Below are positions 1-10,759 of a DNA stretch of 64,000 nucleotides, piece after piece; position 1 is the first letter of the stretch; each line of letters begins with the position of its first letter. The stretch comes from DASSBR01 sp035688265. Its GTDB lineage: Bacteria; Pseudomonadota; Gammaproteobacteria; Natronospirales; DASSBR01. The translations under genes and the position numbers were made by a program. Under the pieces are notes generated by a model. That model saw nothing but the letters and a program-made list of their open reading frames with translations. It was not told where the DNA came from and did not search any database. The stretch lies in NCBI GenBank assembly GCA_035688265.1, contig DASSNE010000009.1, forward strand, positions 40,557 to 104,556. The letters are read 5' to 3'.

Positions 1-1989
<1,989 letters not shown>

Positions 1990-1992
1990 CCG

Positions 1993-3057
1993 CTACTTTC
2001 CCCGCGCGATCTTCGCCAGCACGTCTACGGCACGCGGATCGCCGCTCTGGCCAAGCCAGAAAATCGCTTGTTTGCGGACCTCGATGTTCCGGCTCGTTGT
2101 CGCGATCGTGATCAGTCGCGGCACGCCTTGATCGACCGGCAACTGCGACAACGCAAACACCGCTTTTTTGCGAACGTCGACATCGCGATCGTTTTGCGCA
2201 ATGCCCATAAGCGCGGCGGCGGCTTTCTTCGACGCCTGTTGGGCAAGCCAGAACACGGCCTTCTCGCGAACCGCACGATTGCCCGCACCTCTGGCCAGAT
2301 CGATCAGCGTGTCGGTGGCCGCCGGTGATTCGATCAGGCTGATCGCGAATACCGCCTTTTCGCGCACCGCCTCGGATCGATCGTGACGCGCCGCGTGTGC
2401 CAGCAGCTTGAGCGCGCTCGCGCCGCCCTGGCCGAGCCAGAACGCGGCCGCGCCGCGCACCTCGTCACCGCCCTGTCCGTTCAACACTTTGCCGAGGAAG
2501 GGCACGACGAGCTTGCGCGTGTCGTGCAGGCCGATCGCCATCAACAGGTGTTTCCGGGTGGCGGTCGCCCCAGTCTGCCCGTAAAGCTTTTCGATCAGGT
2601 CGAGGCTCGGCCCATCGGCACTCGGTCCCAGCCACACCAACGGCGCGTGCAAAGTGACCGGCCGGGACAAATTGCTGACCTCGATCGCTGCGATGCGGTG
2701 CGTATTCGGGTCGAGCTGAAACAGCAGTGCGACCCGCTTCAATACTTTGCCGTCCGCCGCCACTGCGCCCGGCAGGATGCGCTTGCCGTAAATCACTTCG
2801 CCGAGGCTGGGCTGCGCGGCGGCCGCTGTATTCCAGCTGCCGATGTACGAATCGCTGTCCATCCGGCGCTCGATGCTGTAGCCGATCCAGCAGCCGTCAC
2901 CGCATTGCGAATTGCCGATCTTTTGCAGCGCCCATTGCCAGCGTGCGACGAGCGGCTGTGCGGTGTCCGGCGAGCGGATGACGGTCTGCGCCAACAGCGC
3001 GCCGGGCAGTGCCAGCAGCAGTGCGAACGCTGCGCCAAGGATCTTCAGCCGGTTCAT
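1993..3057 (-). CDS. exported HEAT-repeat protein
   Basis: 354 residues with an N-terminal signal peptide (about residues 1-23, cleavage near LLAQ). Residues 25-160 form a region I do not recognise; residues 165-350 are HEAT-like helical repeats about 31-33 residues apart, each with a motif like VREKAVFWLGQ (near 198, 229, 261, 294 and 326). The start overlaps the stop of the upstream M56 protease gene in an ATGA junction, so the two are translationally coupled. The repeats match those at the C-terminus of that protease, suggesting duplication or a shared binding partner. A periplasmic scaffold or protease partner role is inference. Confidence 0.85.
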   Translation of the reverse strand: MNRLKILGAAFALLLALPGALLAQTVIRSPDTAQPLVARWQWALQKIGNSQCGDGCWIGYSIERRMDSDSYIGSWNTAAAAQPSLGEVIYGKRILPGAVAADGKVLKRVALLFQLDPNTHRIAAIEVSNLSRPVTLHAPLVWLGPSADGPSLDLIEKLYGQTGATATRKHLLMAIGLHDTRKLVVPFLGKVLNGQGGDEVRGAAAFWLGQGGASALKLLAHAARHDRSEAVREKAVFAISLIESPAATDTLIDLARGAGNRAVREKAVFWLAQQASKKAAAALMGIAQNDRDVDVRKKAVFALSQLPVDQGVPRLITIATTSRNIEVRKQAIFWLGQSGDPRAVDVLAKIARGK

Positions 3058-4778
3058 TTCGAATGCCCCTGCACAATATCCATCAGTGCCTGCGCCGCGC
3101 GCGGATCATGGCTCTGGCCGAGCCAGAAGATCGCTTTTTCACGCAGGCCCTGATTCGAACCGTGCTTGGCGATCTTGATGAGCAGCGGCACGCTGTTTTT
3201 CGGTAACTGCGAAATGCCGAACAATGCTTTCTCGCGCAATGCGAGCGGCGCGTCGCTCGCGATAAGTTGGTTGAGGAACGCGGCGGCCTTCGGACTTCCG
3301 ATTTGTCCCAGCCAAAACACCGCTTTTTCCCGAACGGCCTCGTTGCCATTCGACTTCGCGATCTCGATCAGGCGTGGCACGCTTTGCTTCGCCGGCAGTT
3401 GCGACAGCGCAAAGACGGCACGCTCCTGAATCTGCGTTTGCGGGTCGGTGGCGTGATGGTAATGCGCGGCGGCGCGTTTCGCCTCTGACTTCGCGCGCTT
3501 TTCGGCAGCCTTTTCACGCGCCGTGACGGCATATCCCCGCTGCGTTAGAGCTACCTCGCGTCGCGCCTCCGCCTTCGCGCGGGCCTTATCGTGCTCAGCC
3601 TCCGCTCGTTCACGGGCCGCCGTCATGGCACGTTCACGCTGCTCCGCGGCTTGCTGCTGCGCGGTGGAAGCCGATGAGTTGCTTTGTACCGTTGCGGCCG
3701 TTTCTGTGGCAGCCGCGGCGGGTCGTAGCGCCGCGAGCGGCAGCACGATTGCGAACGCAAGCGCGGCCATTGTGATCGCGCCCGGCCGTGACAGACCGCG
3801 CCGCCGGCAGTGCTCGTCGAGGATCGACTGGATGCGGGTCCGGAGTTCGCTCGGTTCGGCCATCGCCGGCGTAGCGGCGAACGCCGAAGCGCTTCTCAGC
3901 CCGCGCGCAACCTCGAGGAGTTGGCCGGCGTAATCGCTCGGCTGCGCTCCGGCGCGGATGACACGGTCGTCGCAGGCTTGTTCCCGCGTCAGCAGGAAGC
4001 GGCGCGCGCCTGCCCAGGCCAGCGGATTCGGCCAGTGCAGCGCGCGGGCAATCTGCATGACGAGTTGCGTCAGCGCGTCGCCGCGGCGAACGTGTGCCAA
4101 TTCGTGCAGCAGCACCAGGCGGCGCTTGTCGGCGGCCCAACCGTTGGCGCCGGCCGGCAACAGAATCACGGGCCGCCGGACGCCGAAGGTCATCGGCATT
4201 TCGATATCGCGGTGGCAGCGGAGGGTGACCTTGCGGCGCAGGCCCAGCTGCTCCGCGATATCGCCGGCGAGCGCCTGCCAGTTCGCGTCGTCTATGGCGT
4301 CGGCGCGGCGGCTGAGCCGTGCGATCCGCATCAGGCCGTAGCCGAGACGCGCGAGCAGTGCCGCGGCGCCGAGCGCCCACGCCAGCAGCAAGGCGATCAG
4401 CCAGACGCGGGGCGTCGGATTGTCAGCGGATGGGCCGGCGCTATCCAGAGAAACTGCCGCTACGTCCGCCATTGTCGGCGAATCGGCGCTTCGCGCGGCC
4501 ACCGGTGCAACCTCTTGCGACGGCGCGGCCTGTGTCATGGACACTGGTGCCGACGCCAGATGCAGGCTCGGCAACGGCAAGGTCGGTCCGAGCGCCGCGA
4601 TCAGCGGCAGCACCAGCAAGCCGACAAAGGCGAGATGCCACACCGCGTGGCGCACGGCCGCCGACGCGCGGCGGCGCAGGCAGAAGGACACCATGGCCGC
4701 GACCGCAAGCAGCAGCGCGCCCTTGGCGAGAATCCCGGCGAGGAGCCCGCCGGCCAATATTGCAGCTTGAGTATCCAT
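3054..4778 (-). CDS. BlaR1/MecR1-like M56 metallopeptidase with C-terminal HEAT repeats
   Basis: 574 residues. Membrane segments lie near residues 20-35, 48-65, 125-145 and 335-355. The cytoplasmic zinc-protease motif is HELAH at 225-229, and the Glu in EQACDD (about 266) fits the third ligand, as in M56 proteases that cleave BlaI-type repressors. Instead of the penicillin-binding sensor domain of BlaR1, the extracytoplasmic part is a charged Ala/Lys/Glu/Arg-rich helix (about 375-440) followed by HEAT repeats (about 446-570, motifs VREKAVFWLGQ and LREKAIFWLGQ). It lies between the blaI-like repressor gene (2 bp gap) and the HEAT gene (4 bp overlap). Sensing through protein-protein contact rather than beta-lactam is inferred. 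Confidence 0.88.
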   Translation of the reverse strand: MDTQAAILAGGLLAGILAKGALLLAVAAMVSFCLRRRASAAVRHAVWHLAFVGLLVLPLIAALGPTLPLPSLHLASAPVSMTQAAPSQEVAPVAARSADSPTMADVAAVSLDSAGPSADNPTPRVWLIALLLAWALGAAALLARLGYGLMRIARLSRRADAIDDANWQALAGDIAEQLGLRRKVTLRCHRDIEMPMTFGVRRPVILLPAGANGWAADKRRLVLLHELAHVRRGDALTQLVMQIARALHWPNPLAWAGARRFLLTREQACDDRVIRAGAQPSDYAGQLLEVARGLRSASAFAATPAMAEPSELRTRIQSILDEHCRRRGLSRPGAITMAALAFAIVLPLAALRPAAAATETAATVQSNSSASTAQQQAAEQRERAMTAARERAEAEHDKARAKAEARREVALTQRGYAVTAREKAAEKRAKSEAKRAAAHYHHATDPQTQIQERAVFALSQLPAKQSVPRLIEIAKSNGNEAVREKAVFWLGQIGSPKAAAFLNQLIASDAPLALREKALFGISQLPKNSVPLLIKIAKHGSNQGLREKAIFWLGQSHDPRAAQALMDIVQGHSK

Positions 4779-4780
4779 GG

Positions 4781-5176
4781 TTACTTTGACTCCTTATGTT
4801 TGGCTCGATTGATGAGTTCGGACAATTCGGTCAGTTCTGCCTCCGACAGCTTCGATGCGCGCATCGACAACAGCGTCGCAACCGCCGTTTGCGTCGAGCC
4901 GCCGAAAAAGGTGTCCACGAGATGGTTGAGCGCCGAGCGCCGCGCGCGCTTCGCCGGCACGCTGGGACGATAGATAAAGCGCCGCCCGTCGCGGCGATGC
5001 TCGAGATGCCCCTTGTCTTCCAGCAGCCGCAGCATCGAGCGGACTGACGAATTGGACGGCTGGGGGGCGGGCAGCGCTTCGCGAACCGACTCCGCGGTGG
5101 CTTCGCCATCGCGATAGACGATGTCCATGATCTGGCTTTCGCGCCGCCCGAGCTTGGCGTGCAGGGCTTGATTCAT
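4781..5176 (-). CDS. BlaI/MecI/CopY family repressor
   Basis: 131 residues. Winged-helix DNA-binding domain at about residues 8-75 (LGRRESQIMDIVYRDGEA, then SSVRSMLRLLEDKGHLEHR), then a helical dimerisation region ending near 125; this is the usual BlaI length and layout. First gene of a three-gene operon with the M56-HEAT protease and the HEAT protein. A perfect inverted repeat sits 21 bp upstream of the start, as expected for an autoregulated BlaI operon that is derepressed when the M56 protease cleaves the repressor. The overlapping frame on the same strand is a shadow. Confidence 0.92.
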   Translation of the reverse strand: MNQALHAKLGRRESQIMDIVYRDGEATAESVREALPAPQPSNSSVRSMLRLLEDKGHLEHRRDGRRFIYRPSVPAKRARRSALNHLVDTFFGGSTQTAVATLLSMRASKLSEAELTELSELINRAKHKESK

Positions 5177-5196
5177 ATCGATTCATTCCGGTCCAA

Positions 5197-5214
5197 CTGT
5201 TGATGTATCAACAG
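5197..5214. promoter_or_regulatory. probable BlaI-type operator
   Basis: Perfect inverted repeat CTGTTGAT-GT-ATCAACAG, 8-bp arms with a 2-bp centre, just upstream of the blaI-like start at 5176. Size and placement match BlaI/MecI operators, though the sequence differs from the classical TACA/TGTA core. A second half-site TGTTGAT occurs at about 5247-5253. Confidence 0.7.
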
Positions 5215-5267
5215 TAGACGGCGAATCGATGCTTGTCAAGGGGAAATGTTGATGAATTCGCAGTTGG

Positions 5268-6032
5268 CTAGGCTGGCGGCTGACCGAGCTGCTTGAGCTT
5301 GTCTTGCAGCTTCTTCTTCGCCTTCTGCTTCAGCTCGTCTTCCTTGTTTTGCAGAGCCTTTTCCGCCTTTTGCTTCACCTGGCCACGCGCCGCGTCCAGT
5401 ACCCGTTGGATTATCGGCTGCAGTAACTGGCGCGCGAGCTCGGCCGCATCGACGCCATTCGTCTTGACGCCGATATCATGGATGGAGATGTCAGGAATGT
5501 TGATCGAGCGATTTACGTTCGCCTTGTCGAGCATGACGGCAGCCTTGCCGTTCGTGAAGCGTGCCGTCTTGACGATGAACTTCTTCTGCGTCGCCGGTTG
5601 TTGCGGGTTGGGCTTGGACGGCCCGATGAACTGCTGCAGATTGTCCATGATCTGCTGCAGGTTGCTCTTGCCGTTCCGGAATTCGGCGTTGACGCTCGCG
5701 CCATCGACGATGCCTTCGTTCATTACGATGGTGTTGCTCGTCAGCGACGAAATGTCGAGCCCGATCTTGATGTCCTTGAGCTTGAGCGCGTAGTCCGACT
5801 GGTAGCCCTGCGGGTTGCCGATCGTCAGGTTATGCAGTTCGACCGTCCCGCTGCCGAGCGACAAGTCGACCTTGCCGACGCTGACGGAGGTGCCGGTCAG
5901 CTTGGGCCCGTAGTTTTCGATCGCGCTCGCGATAATGGTGTTGCGGCTGGCCCAGACCAGCCAGAAGATAATGCCGAGGACGATGAGGATGGCGATCACA
6001 ACGCCGATGATCATCTTGACGGGTCTTTTCAT
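5268..6032 (-). CDS. AsmA-like membrane-anchored protein
   Basis: 254 residues. A strong ribosome site (GGAGG) precedes the ATG at 6032, so I reject the 61-residue longer form starting at 6215, which would run into the CDF gene. One N-terminal membrane anchor (residues about 7-31), then a region resembling the N-terminal repeat of AsmA/DUF748 proteins (VSVGKVDLSLGSGTVELHNL). The C-terminal 40 residues are a Lys/Gln/Glu-rich helix. AsmA relatives act in envelope lipid handling or outer-membrane assembly; a short form like this has no specific known role. Confidence 0.75.
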   Translation of the reverse strand: MKRPVKMIIGVVIAILIVLGIIFWLVWASRNTIIASAIENYGPKLTGTSVSVGKVDLSLGSGTVELHNLTIGNPQGYQSDYALKLKDIKIGLDISSLTSNTIVMNEGIVDGASVNAEFRNGKSNLQQIMDNLQQFIGPSKPNPQQPATQKKFIVKTARFTNGKAAVMLDKANVNRSINIPDISIHDIGVKTNGVDAAELARQLLQPIIQRVLDAARGQVKQKAEKALQNKEDELKQKAKKKLQDKLKQLGQPPA

Positions 6033-6078
6033 TCTTGGTCCTCCATGATCCGATGAGCCGATGCTAACACGGCCGCTT

Positions 6079-6981
6079 TCAGTGTTCCTCTTTGCTGATC
6101 TTGCAGCGCCCCTCGACGCACGCGCCGTGTTCGATCTGGATTGTGCTGTGGTGCACGTCGAAGCGCTTTTCCAGCCAGACGCGGATGCGGGCGATGACCT
6201 CGTCCTGGTCGACATTGCCGGGCACGCAGGCGTGCAACGTCACCATGGCCTGCGATTCGGTCAGCGACCAGGCGTGCACGTGGTGGACATTCGCGACCTC
6301 GGGTACTTCGCGCGGGATCGCCTCGCGCACCTCGCGCGGATCGATGTGTGGCGGGCGGCCCTGCATCAGGATGTGCCACGACTCGCGCCACAGCCGCCAC
6401 GCGCCGCGAACGATCAGCGCGGCGACGATTACCGACAGGATCGGGTCGGCGAACATCCAGCCGGCCCACATGATGATCAGCGCCGCGGCAATCGCGCCCG
6501 CGAAGCCGAGCAGGTCGCTGGCCGCGTGCAGGATCGCGGCGCGGACATTGAGGCTGGTGCGGTCGCCGCTGTTCAGGATCAGGAACGCGATCACATTGAT
6601 GATGAGCCCGACGACCGCGACAACCAGCATCAGTGTGCCGCGTACCCCCTCCGGAGCGATGAAACGCGTCACCGCCTCGATGACGATCCACACCGACAGC
6701 GCGATCAGCACGCCGCCATTGATCAGCGCGGCGAGCACCTGGAAGCGATGATAGCCGAACGAATGTTCCGCAGTGGCCGGTTTGCCCGCCGCCCGCGCCG
6801 CGTACCACGCCAGCGCCAGCGAGGCGGTGTCGGCGAGCTGGTGGCCGGAGTCGGCCATCAGCGCCAGTGAATTCGCGTAGACGCCGCCAAGAAACTCGAT
6901 GGCGACGAACACGCCGAGCAGCACCATCGCCCAGAACAGGCGGCTCTCGGTGGTGCGGTCGTGGCTGTGGCTGTGAGGCAT
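6079..6981 (-). CDS. cation diffusion facilitator (Zn/Cd/Co exporter)
   Basis: About 300 residues with six predicted membrane helices and a cytoplasmic C-terminal domain. An N-terminal His cluster (HSHSHD) and the metal site residues of helix 2 (DSGHQLAD) and helix 5 (HAASD) fit the CzcD/ZitB family of proton-coupled exporters. I chose the ATG at 6981 over the one at 6999: the latter lies inside the inverted repeat at 6998-7017, and a GATAAT box at 6993-6988 would put transcription start almost on 6981, suggesting a leaderless message. No ribosome site is seen for either start. It lies downstream of an ArsR/SmtB repressor gene. Confidence 0.9.
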   Translation of the reverse strand: MPHSHSHDRTTESRLFWAMVLLGVFVAIEFLGGVYANSLALMADSGHQLADTASLALAWYAARAAGKPATAEHSFGYHRFQVLAALINGGVLIALSVWIVIEAVTRFIAPEGVRGTLMLVVAVVGLIINVIAFLILNSGDRTSLNVRAAILHAASDLLGFAGAIAAALIIMWAGWMFADPILSVIVAALIVRGAWRLWRESWHILMQGRPPHIDPREVREAIPREVPEVANVHHVHAWSLTESQAMVTLHACVPGNVDQDEVIARIRVWLEKRFDVHHSTIQIEHGACVEGRCKISKEEH

Positions 6982-6997
6982 TACTACATTATCGCTC

Positions 6998-7017
6998 ATA
7001 TGAGCAGGTATTCATAT
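6998..7017. promoter_or_regulatory. probable ArsR/SmtB-type operator
   Basis: Inverted repeat ATATGA-N8-TCATAT between the arsR-type gene and the CDF gene, close to the 12-2-12 operators of Zn-sensing ArsR/SmtB repressors, which usually carry ATATGA arms. It overlaps the presumed promoter of the CDF gene. Confidence 0.7.
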
Positions 7018-7054
7018 TTTCAGACGCGAAGGCGCATCTGTCGGGCTATAGCGG

Positions 7055-7423
7055 CTATTCCTGCGTGTGATCGCGCGCCGCGTCGAGAATTGAAAACACG
7101 TGCTCGTCGGACAACCGGTAAAACACGTGGCGGCCTTCCTTCCGATGCCGCACCAGCCGCGCCGCGCGCAGTACGCGCAACTGGTGCGACACGGTCGACT
7201 CGCTCATGCCGAGCACCGCCGCCAGGTCGTAGACGCACAGTTCGCATACGCGCAGCGCGCTCAGCACGCGGATGCGCGTCGGGTCGGACAGCAGCTTCAA
7301 AAGCTCGGCGGTGTTGGCGAGGAGGGTATCGTCGGGCAGCGCGCGCCGCGTCTGCGTGACCGCGTCCTGGTGCAGCACGCGCACATCGCAGACCTCGGCG
7401 TCATTGGCAGCCTCGGCGCTCAT
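7055..7423 (-). CDS. ArsR/SmtB family metal-sensing repressor
   Basis: 122 residues from the ATG at 7423; the longer frame to 7543 adds an unlikely Arg-rich leader. Winged helix with ELCVYDLAAVLGMSEST and SHQLRVL recognition helix. The C-terminal alpha-5 metal site is visible as D-x-H-x10-H-x2-E (DEHVFSIL...DHTQE), matching Zn/Co sensors of the SmtB/CzrA type with Glu replacing the last His. An N-terminal Cys/His stretch (AEVCDVRVLHQD) and the Cys of ELCVYD resemble the CadC alpha-3N site, except that the second Cys of ELCVCD is Tyr. Probably represses the CDF gene and perhaps the RND pump operon upstream. Confidence 0.92.
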   Translation of the reverse strand: MSAEAANDAEVCDVRVLHQDAVTQTRRALPDDTLLANTAELLKLLSDPTRIRVLSALRVCELCVYDLAAVLGMSESTVSHQLRVLRAARLVRHRKEGRHVFYRLSDEHVFSILDAARDHTQE

Positions 7424-7463
7424 GAGTAAATCGTAGAAGCGCCGCCGAATGAACGCAACCCGC

Positions 7464-7481
7464 ACTTTCCGCTCCGAAAGT
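7464..7481. promoter_or_regulatory. inverted repeat upstream of arsR-type gene
   Basis: ACTTTC-N6-GAAAGT, 6-bp perfect arms, about 40 bp upstream of the ArsR-family start. It could be a regulator site in the promoter, but it does not resemble the ATATGA operator downstream. Confidence 0.3.
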
Positions 7482-7488
7482 AGGGCAA

Positions 7489-7524
7489 GCGGCAGGCGTC
7501 TGTGGGAGGCTTGCCGCCTGCCGC
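7489..7524 (-). terminator. strong GC hairpin after the RND pump gene
   Basis: A perfect 10-bp stem (GCGGCAGGCG / CGCCTGCCGC) with a 16-base loop lies between the end of the RND gene and the ArsR gene. No T-run follows, so it may be a factor-dependent terminator or processing stem rather than an intrinsic terminator. Confidence 0.35.
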
Positions 7525-7633
7525 GGCATTGCCCCCCGCGCAACGCCTGCGCGCGACGTGCAGCAGGAACTCGTTCGCCAGGGTGCGAATCTGCAGGGGA
7601 TTTCCGGTTGAGGGCCGGCTTCCGTCCTGCAAC

Positions 7634-10600
7634 CTACACCTTCAGTACGTCATTCGGGCGTGCCACCAGCGCATACAGCACCGGCATCAGGAATATGCCG
7701 ATCACCAATCTCGCGAGCATCCCGCTGACGATGACCAGCGCAAACGGCCGCTGCGAATCGGTGCCGACGCCGGTGGCGATGGCCGCCGGCAGCAAGCCCA
7801 GGGCCGCGACGAGCGCAGTCATCATGATCGGCCGCAGGCGCAGAATCGCCCCCTGGCGAACGGCCTCGTCGAGCGCCATGCCGTCGCGGCGCAGCTCGTT
7901 GACGCAGGAGATGTACACCACCGCAGTCAGGACCGAGACGCCAAACAGCACGATGAAGCCGATGCCGGATGACACGGAAAACGGTGTGCCGGTAATCCAG
8001 AGCGCCAGAATGCCGCCGAAGGGCGCCGACAGGATCACACCCGCCACCGTGATGAACGGGAACTTGAAATTGCTGTAGAGCACGAACAACAGCAGGAAAA
8101 TCACGCATAGCGTCAGCGGCAGAATGACATTTATCTGCGCGCGCGATGTGGTGTATTCCTTATACTCGCCGCCCCAATCCACGCGGTAGCCTGGCGGCAG
8201 ATTCACTTTTTGTTTCACCTGCTGAATGGCATCGCCGACCGCGCCGGCCAGATCGCGCCCCGCCACCGAAAATTGCACGCCGATGTAGCGTGAATTGTTC
8301 TCTCGATAAATGAACGAAGCGCCGTTGGTGACACTGATCGTCGCCAATTCTTTTAGCGGAATCTGCTGGCCACCGGGTGTCGCGACCGGAATATTGCCTA
8401 TCTTTTCGGGGTTGCTCCGATACTGTTGCTGCAATCGCACGACCAGGTCGAATTCCTTTTCCCCCTGGACCACCTGGGTGGCGACCACTCCCCCGATCGC
8501 GCTTTGTATCAATGCGTTAACGTCGGCGACGTTCAGACCATAGCGGGCAATCCGGGCGCGATTGATCCGGATGCTCAGGCTGGGTTGCCCCAGTTCATGC
8601 ACCAGCGTGACGTCCGTGATACCGCGAACATGCTCGAGTACTTGTTTGATGGACCTGCCTTTCTGCTGAAGCGTTTTCAGGTCCGGCCCGAAAACCTTGA
8701 CGGCAAGCGCGCTTTTGAGGCCCGTCTCCGCCTCGTCAACCGCATCCTCCGCCGGCTGCGTGAAGTTGAAAACGATGCCGGGAAATGCCTGCAGCTTTTT
8801 ACCAATGGCCTGGATCAATTCCGTCTTATTGTGGTACCGGCCGTGCCATTGCGAATAAGGCTTGAGACCAACAAAAAATTCATCGTTGAAAAAGCCGGTG
8901 GCATCGGTGCCGTCGTCGGGCCGGCCGAGTTCGGAAGCGACCGCGGTGACGACGGGAAACGAATGCAGGACCGCTCGGATTTGCGGTGAAATCTTTGCCG
9001 CTTCGTCGAACGAAATGGAATAGGGCATTGTCGCGCGCACCCATAGCGAGCCTTCGTCGAGGTGCGGCATGAATTCGGCGCCGATGAGCGGGATAAGAGC
9101 CACTGACCCCGCCAGCAGCAGGGCGGACACTGCCGTCGTTTTCCATGGCCGCGCCAGACAGAAGTCCAACCCCTGGATGTAAGCCGCATGAACGGCTTCG
9201 AGGATGCGATTGCGCCGCTCGCGCACACCATTTCGCATGAATAGCGCGCACAGCACCGGTAGCAGCGTCAAGGTGACGATCAAGGAGCCGACCAGCGCGA
9301 AGATCATCGTGTCAGCCATCGGCTTGAAGAGCTTGCCCGATGGGCCGGTCAGCACGTAAATCGGCAGGAAGCTTGCGACGATGACCGCGACCGCGTAGAC
9401 CAGTGGCCGATCCACTTCGCCGGCCGCATTCCGAATGACTTCCTTGACGTTAAAGTCGGTACCGTGGTGCGCGGCGATCTGGCGGTAGATGTTTTCCACC
9501 ATGAAGATCGCGCCGTCGACGAGAATGCCGAAATCCACCGCGCCGATCGACAACAGGTTGGCCGAAGCGTTCTGCAGATTCAGGCACAAGAACGCGAACA
9601 GCAGCGCCAGCGGAATGGTAACGCCGACGATCAGGCCGGCGCGAAAGTCGTACAGAAAGAAAATCAGCACGATGATGACCAGCGCCACGCCGCGCCACAG
9701 ATTGCGCTCCACGGCGTGCGTCGTCTCGGCGATCAGGTTGCTCAGATCGTAGAAGGGGTGGATCTTGACGTCCTTCGGCAAGACCGACGCGTTGAGCTCC
9801 CGCGTCTTGGCCTCGACACGCTTCAACACCTCCTGCGTCTTCGCGCCTTTGCGCGCCATGATGACGCCCTCGACGGCATCGTTTTGCTTGTTGTAGCCAA
9901 ACACGCCGAGTCGCGGCGGCGTACCGATCTCGATGCGGCCGACGTCCTTCACCAGGACTGGCGTGCCGTCGTGAACCTCCAGCACAACGTTGCCGATGTC
10001 CTTGAGGGTTGTCAGGCGCCCCAGTCCGCGCACGTAATAAAACTGACCGCCTTGCGAGTAGAAACCGCCGCCGGCGTTGCCGTTGTTGGCCGCGAGCGCC
10101 GCTTCCACCTGTGTCACCGACAGGCCGATCGCGGCGATTTTGACCGGGTCCAGCAGCACCTGGTACTGCATCGTGCCGCCGCCGAAGCCAGAGTCGTCCG
10201 CCACGCCCGGCACCGACCGGTACTGCGGCTCGATGATCCAGTCTTCGAGGGTCTTGAGTTGCGTTGCCGAACGATCCGGGCTCTGCAGCACGTACCGGTA
10301 GATGAGGCCGGAAGGCGCGGTCAGCGGCGATACCGACGGGCTCACGCCAGCCGGCAGATCGAGATCGCCCAGCCGATTGAATACCTGCTGACGGGCAAAA
10401 TAGTTGTCTGTGCCGTCGCTGAAGGTCAGCGTGACGTCCGACAACCCGTACAGTGAGACCGAGCGCTTGACACTCAACTTCGGAATCCCGCTCATGCCGC
10501 GTTCAACCGGCACCGTCACGAGCCGCTCCACTTCTTCGGCTGCGTGCCCCGGCCACTGAGTAACGATGTCCACCATCGGTGGCGACAGATCGGGATAGGC

Positions 10601-10759
10601 ATCCATCGGCAGGTGCTTGAGCGACCACCAGCCCGCGCCGACAAGTATCAGCATCAGCAAAATGATGAGCAGGCGCTGCTCGAGCGAGAAGGTGACGATC
10701 CGGTTGATGATCGAAACCTGGCGGGGCTGCATGTCGTTTGATGCCGGTTGTACGCTCAT
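7634..10759 (-). CDS. CzcA/CusA-type heavy-metal RND efflux pump
   Basis: 1041 residues, full length for the HME-RND family. Inner-membrane proton/metal antiporter with 12 helices and two large periplasmic loops. The helix-4 proton-relay motif reads DFGILVDGAIFMVEN (near residue 410), as in Zn/Co/Ni/Cd pumps. The N-terminal MDAYPDLSPP and VEWDWP-equivalent region are typical. The start overlaps the stop of the membrane-fusion gene (ATGA). It forms the tripartite exporter with the two upstream genes. Exact metal specificity cannot be read reliably; the neighbouring Zn-type sensor and CDF exporter favour Zn/Co/Cd. Confidence 0.95.
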   Translation of the reverse strand: MSVQPASNDMQPRQVSIINRIVTFSLEQRLLIILLMLILVGAGWWSLKHLPMDAYPDLSPPMVDIVTQWPGHAAEEVERLVTVPVERGMSGIPKLSVKRSVSLYGLSDVTLTFSDGTDNYFARQQVFNRLGDLDLPAGVSPSVSPLTAPSGLIYRYVLQSPDRSATQLKTLEDWIIEPQYRSVPGVADDSGFGGGTMQYQVLLDPVKIAAIGLSVTQVEAALAANNGNAGGGFYSQGGQFYYVRGLGRLTTLKDIGNVVLEVHDGTPVLVKDVGRIEIGTPPRLGVFGYNKQNDAVEGVIMARKGAKTQEVLKRVEAKTRELNASVLPKDVKIHPFYDLSNLIAETTHAVERNLWRGVALVIIVLIFFLYDFRAGLIVGVTIPLALLFAFLCLNLQNASANLLSIGAVDFGILVDGAIFMVENIYRQIAAHHGTDFNVKEVIRNAAGEVDRPLVYAVAVIVASFLPIYVLTGPSGKLFKPMADTMIFALVGSLIVTLTLLPVLCALFMRNGVRERRNRILEAVHAAYIQGLDFCLARPWKTTAVSALLLAGSVALIPLIGAEFMPHLDEGSLWVRATMPYSISFDEAAKISPQIRAVLHSFPVVTAVASELGRPDDGTDATGFFNDEFFVGLKPYSQWHGRYHNKTELIQAIGKKLQAFPGIVFNFTQPAEDAVDEAETGLKSALAVKVFGPDLKTLQQKGRSIKQVLEHVRGITDVTLVHELGQPSLSIRINRARIARYGLNVADVNALIQSAIGGVVATQVVQGEKEFDLVVRLQQQYRSNPEKIGNIPVATPGGQQIPLKELATISVTNGASFIYRENNSRYIGVQFSVAGRDLAGAVGDAIQQVKQKVNLPPGYRVDWGGEYKEYTTSRAQINVILPLTLCVIFLLLFVLYSNFKFPFITVAGVILSAPFGGILALWITGTPFSVSSGIGFIVLFGVSVLTAVVYISCVNELRRDGMALDEAVRQGAILRLRPIMMTALVAALGLLPAAIATGVGTDSQRPFALVIVSGMLARLVIGIFLMPVLYALVARPNDVLKV

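Noticed and set aside
5268..6215. 315-residue form of the AsmA-like protein
   Set aside because: The first 61 residues are Arg/Ser-rich, overlap the CDF gene and precede a strong GGAGG-ATG at 6032 with a clean membrane anchor.
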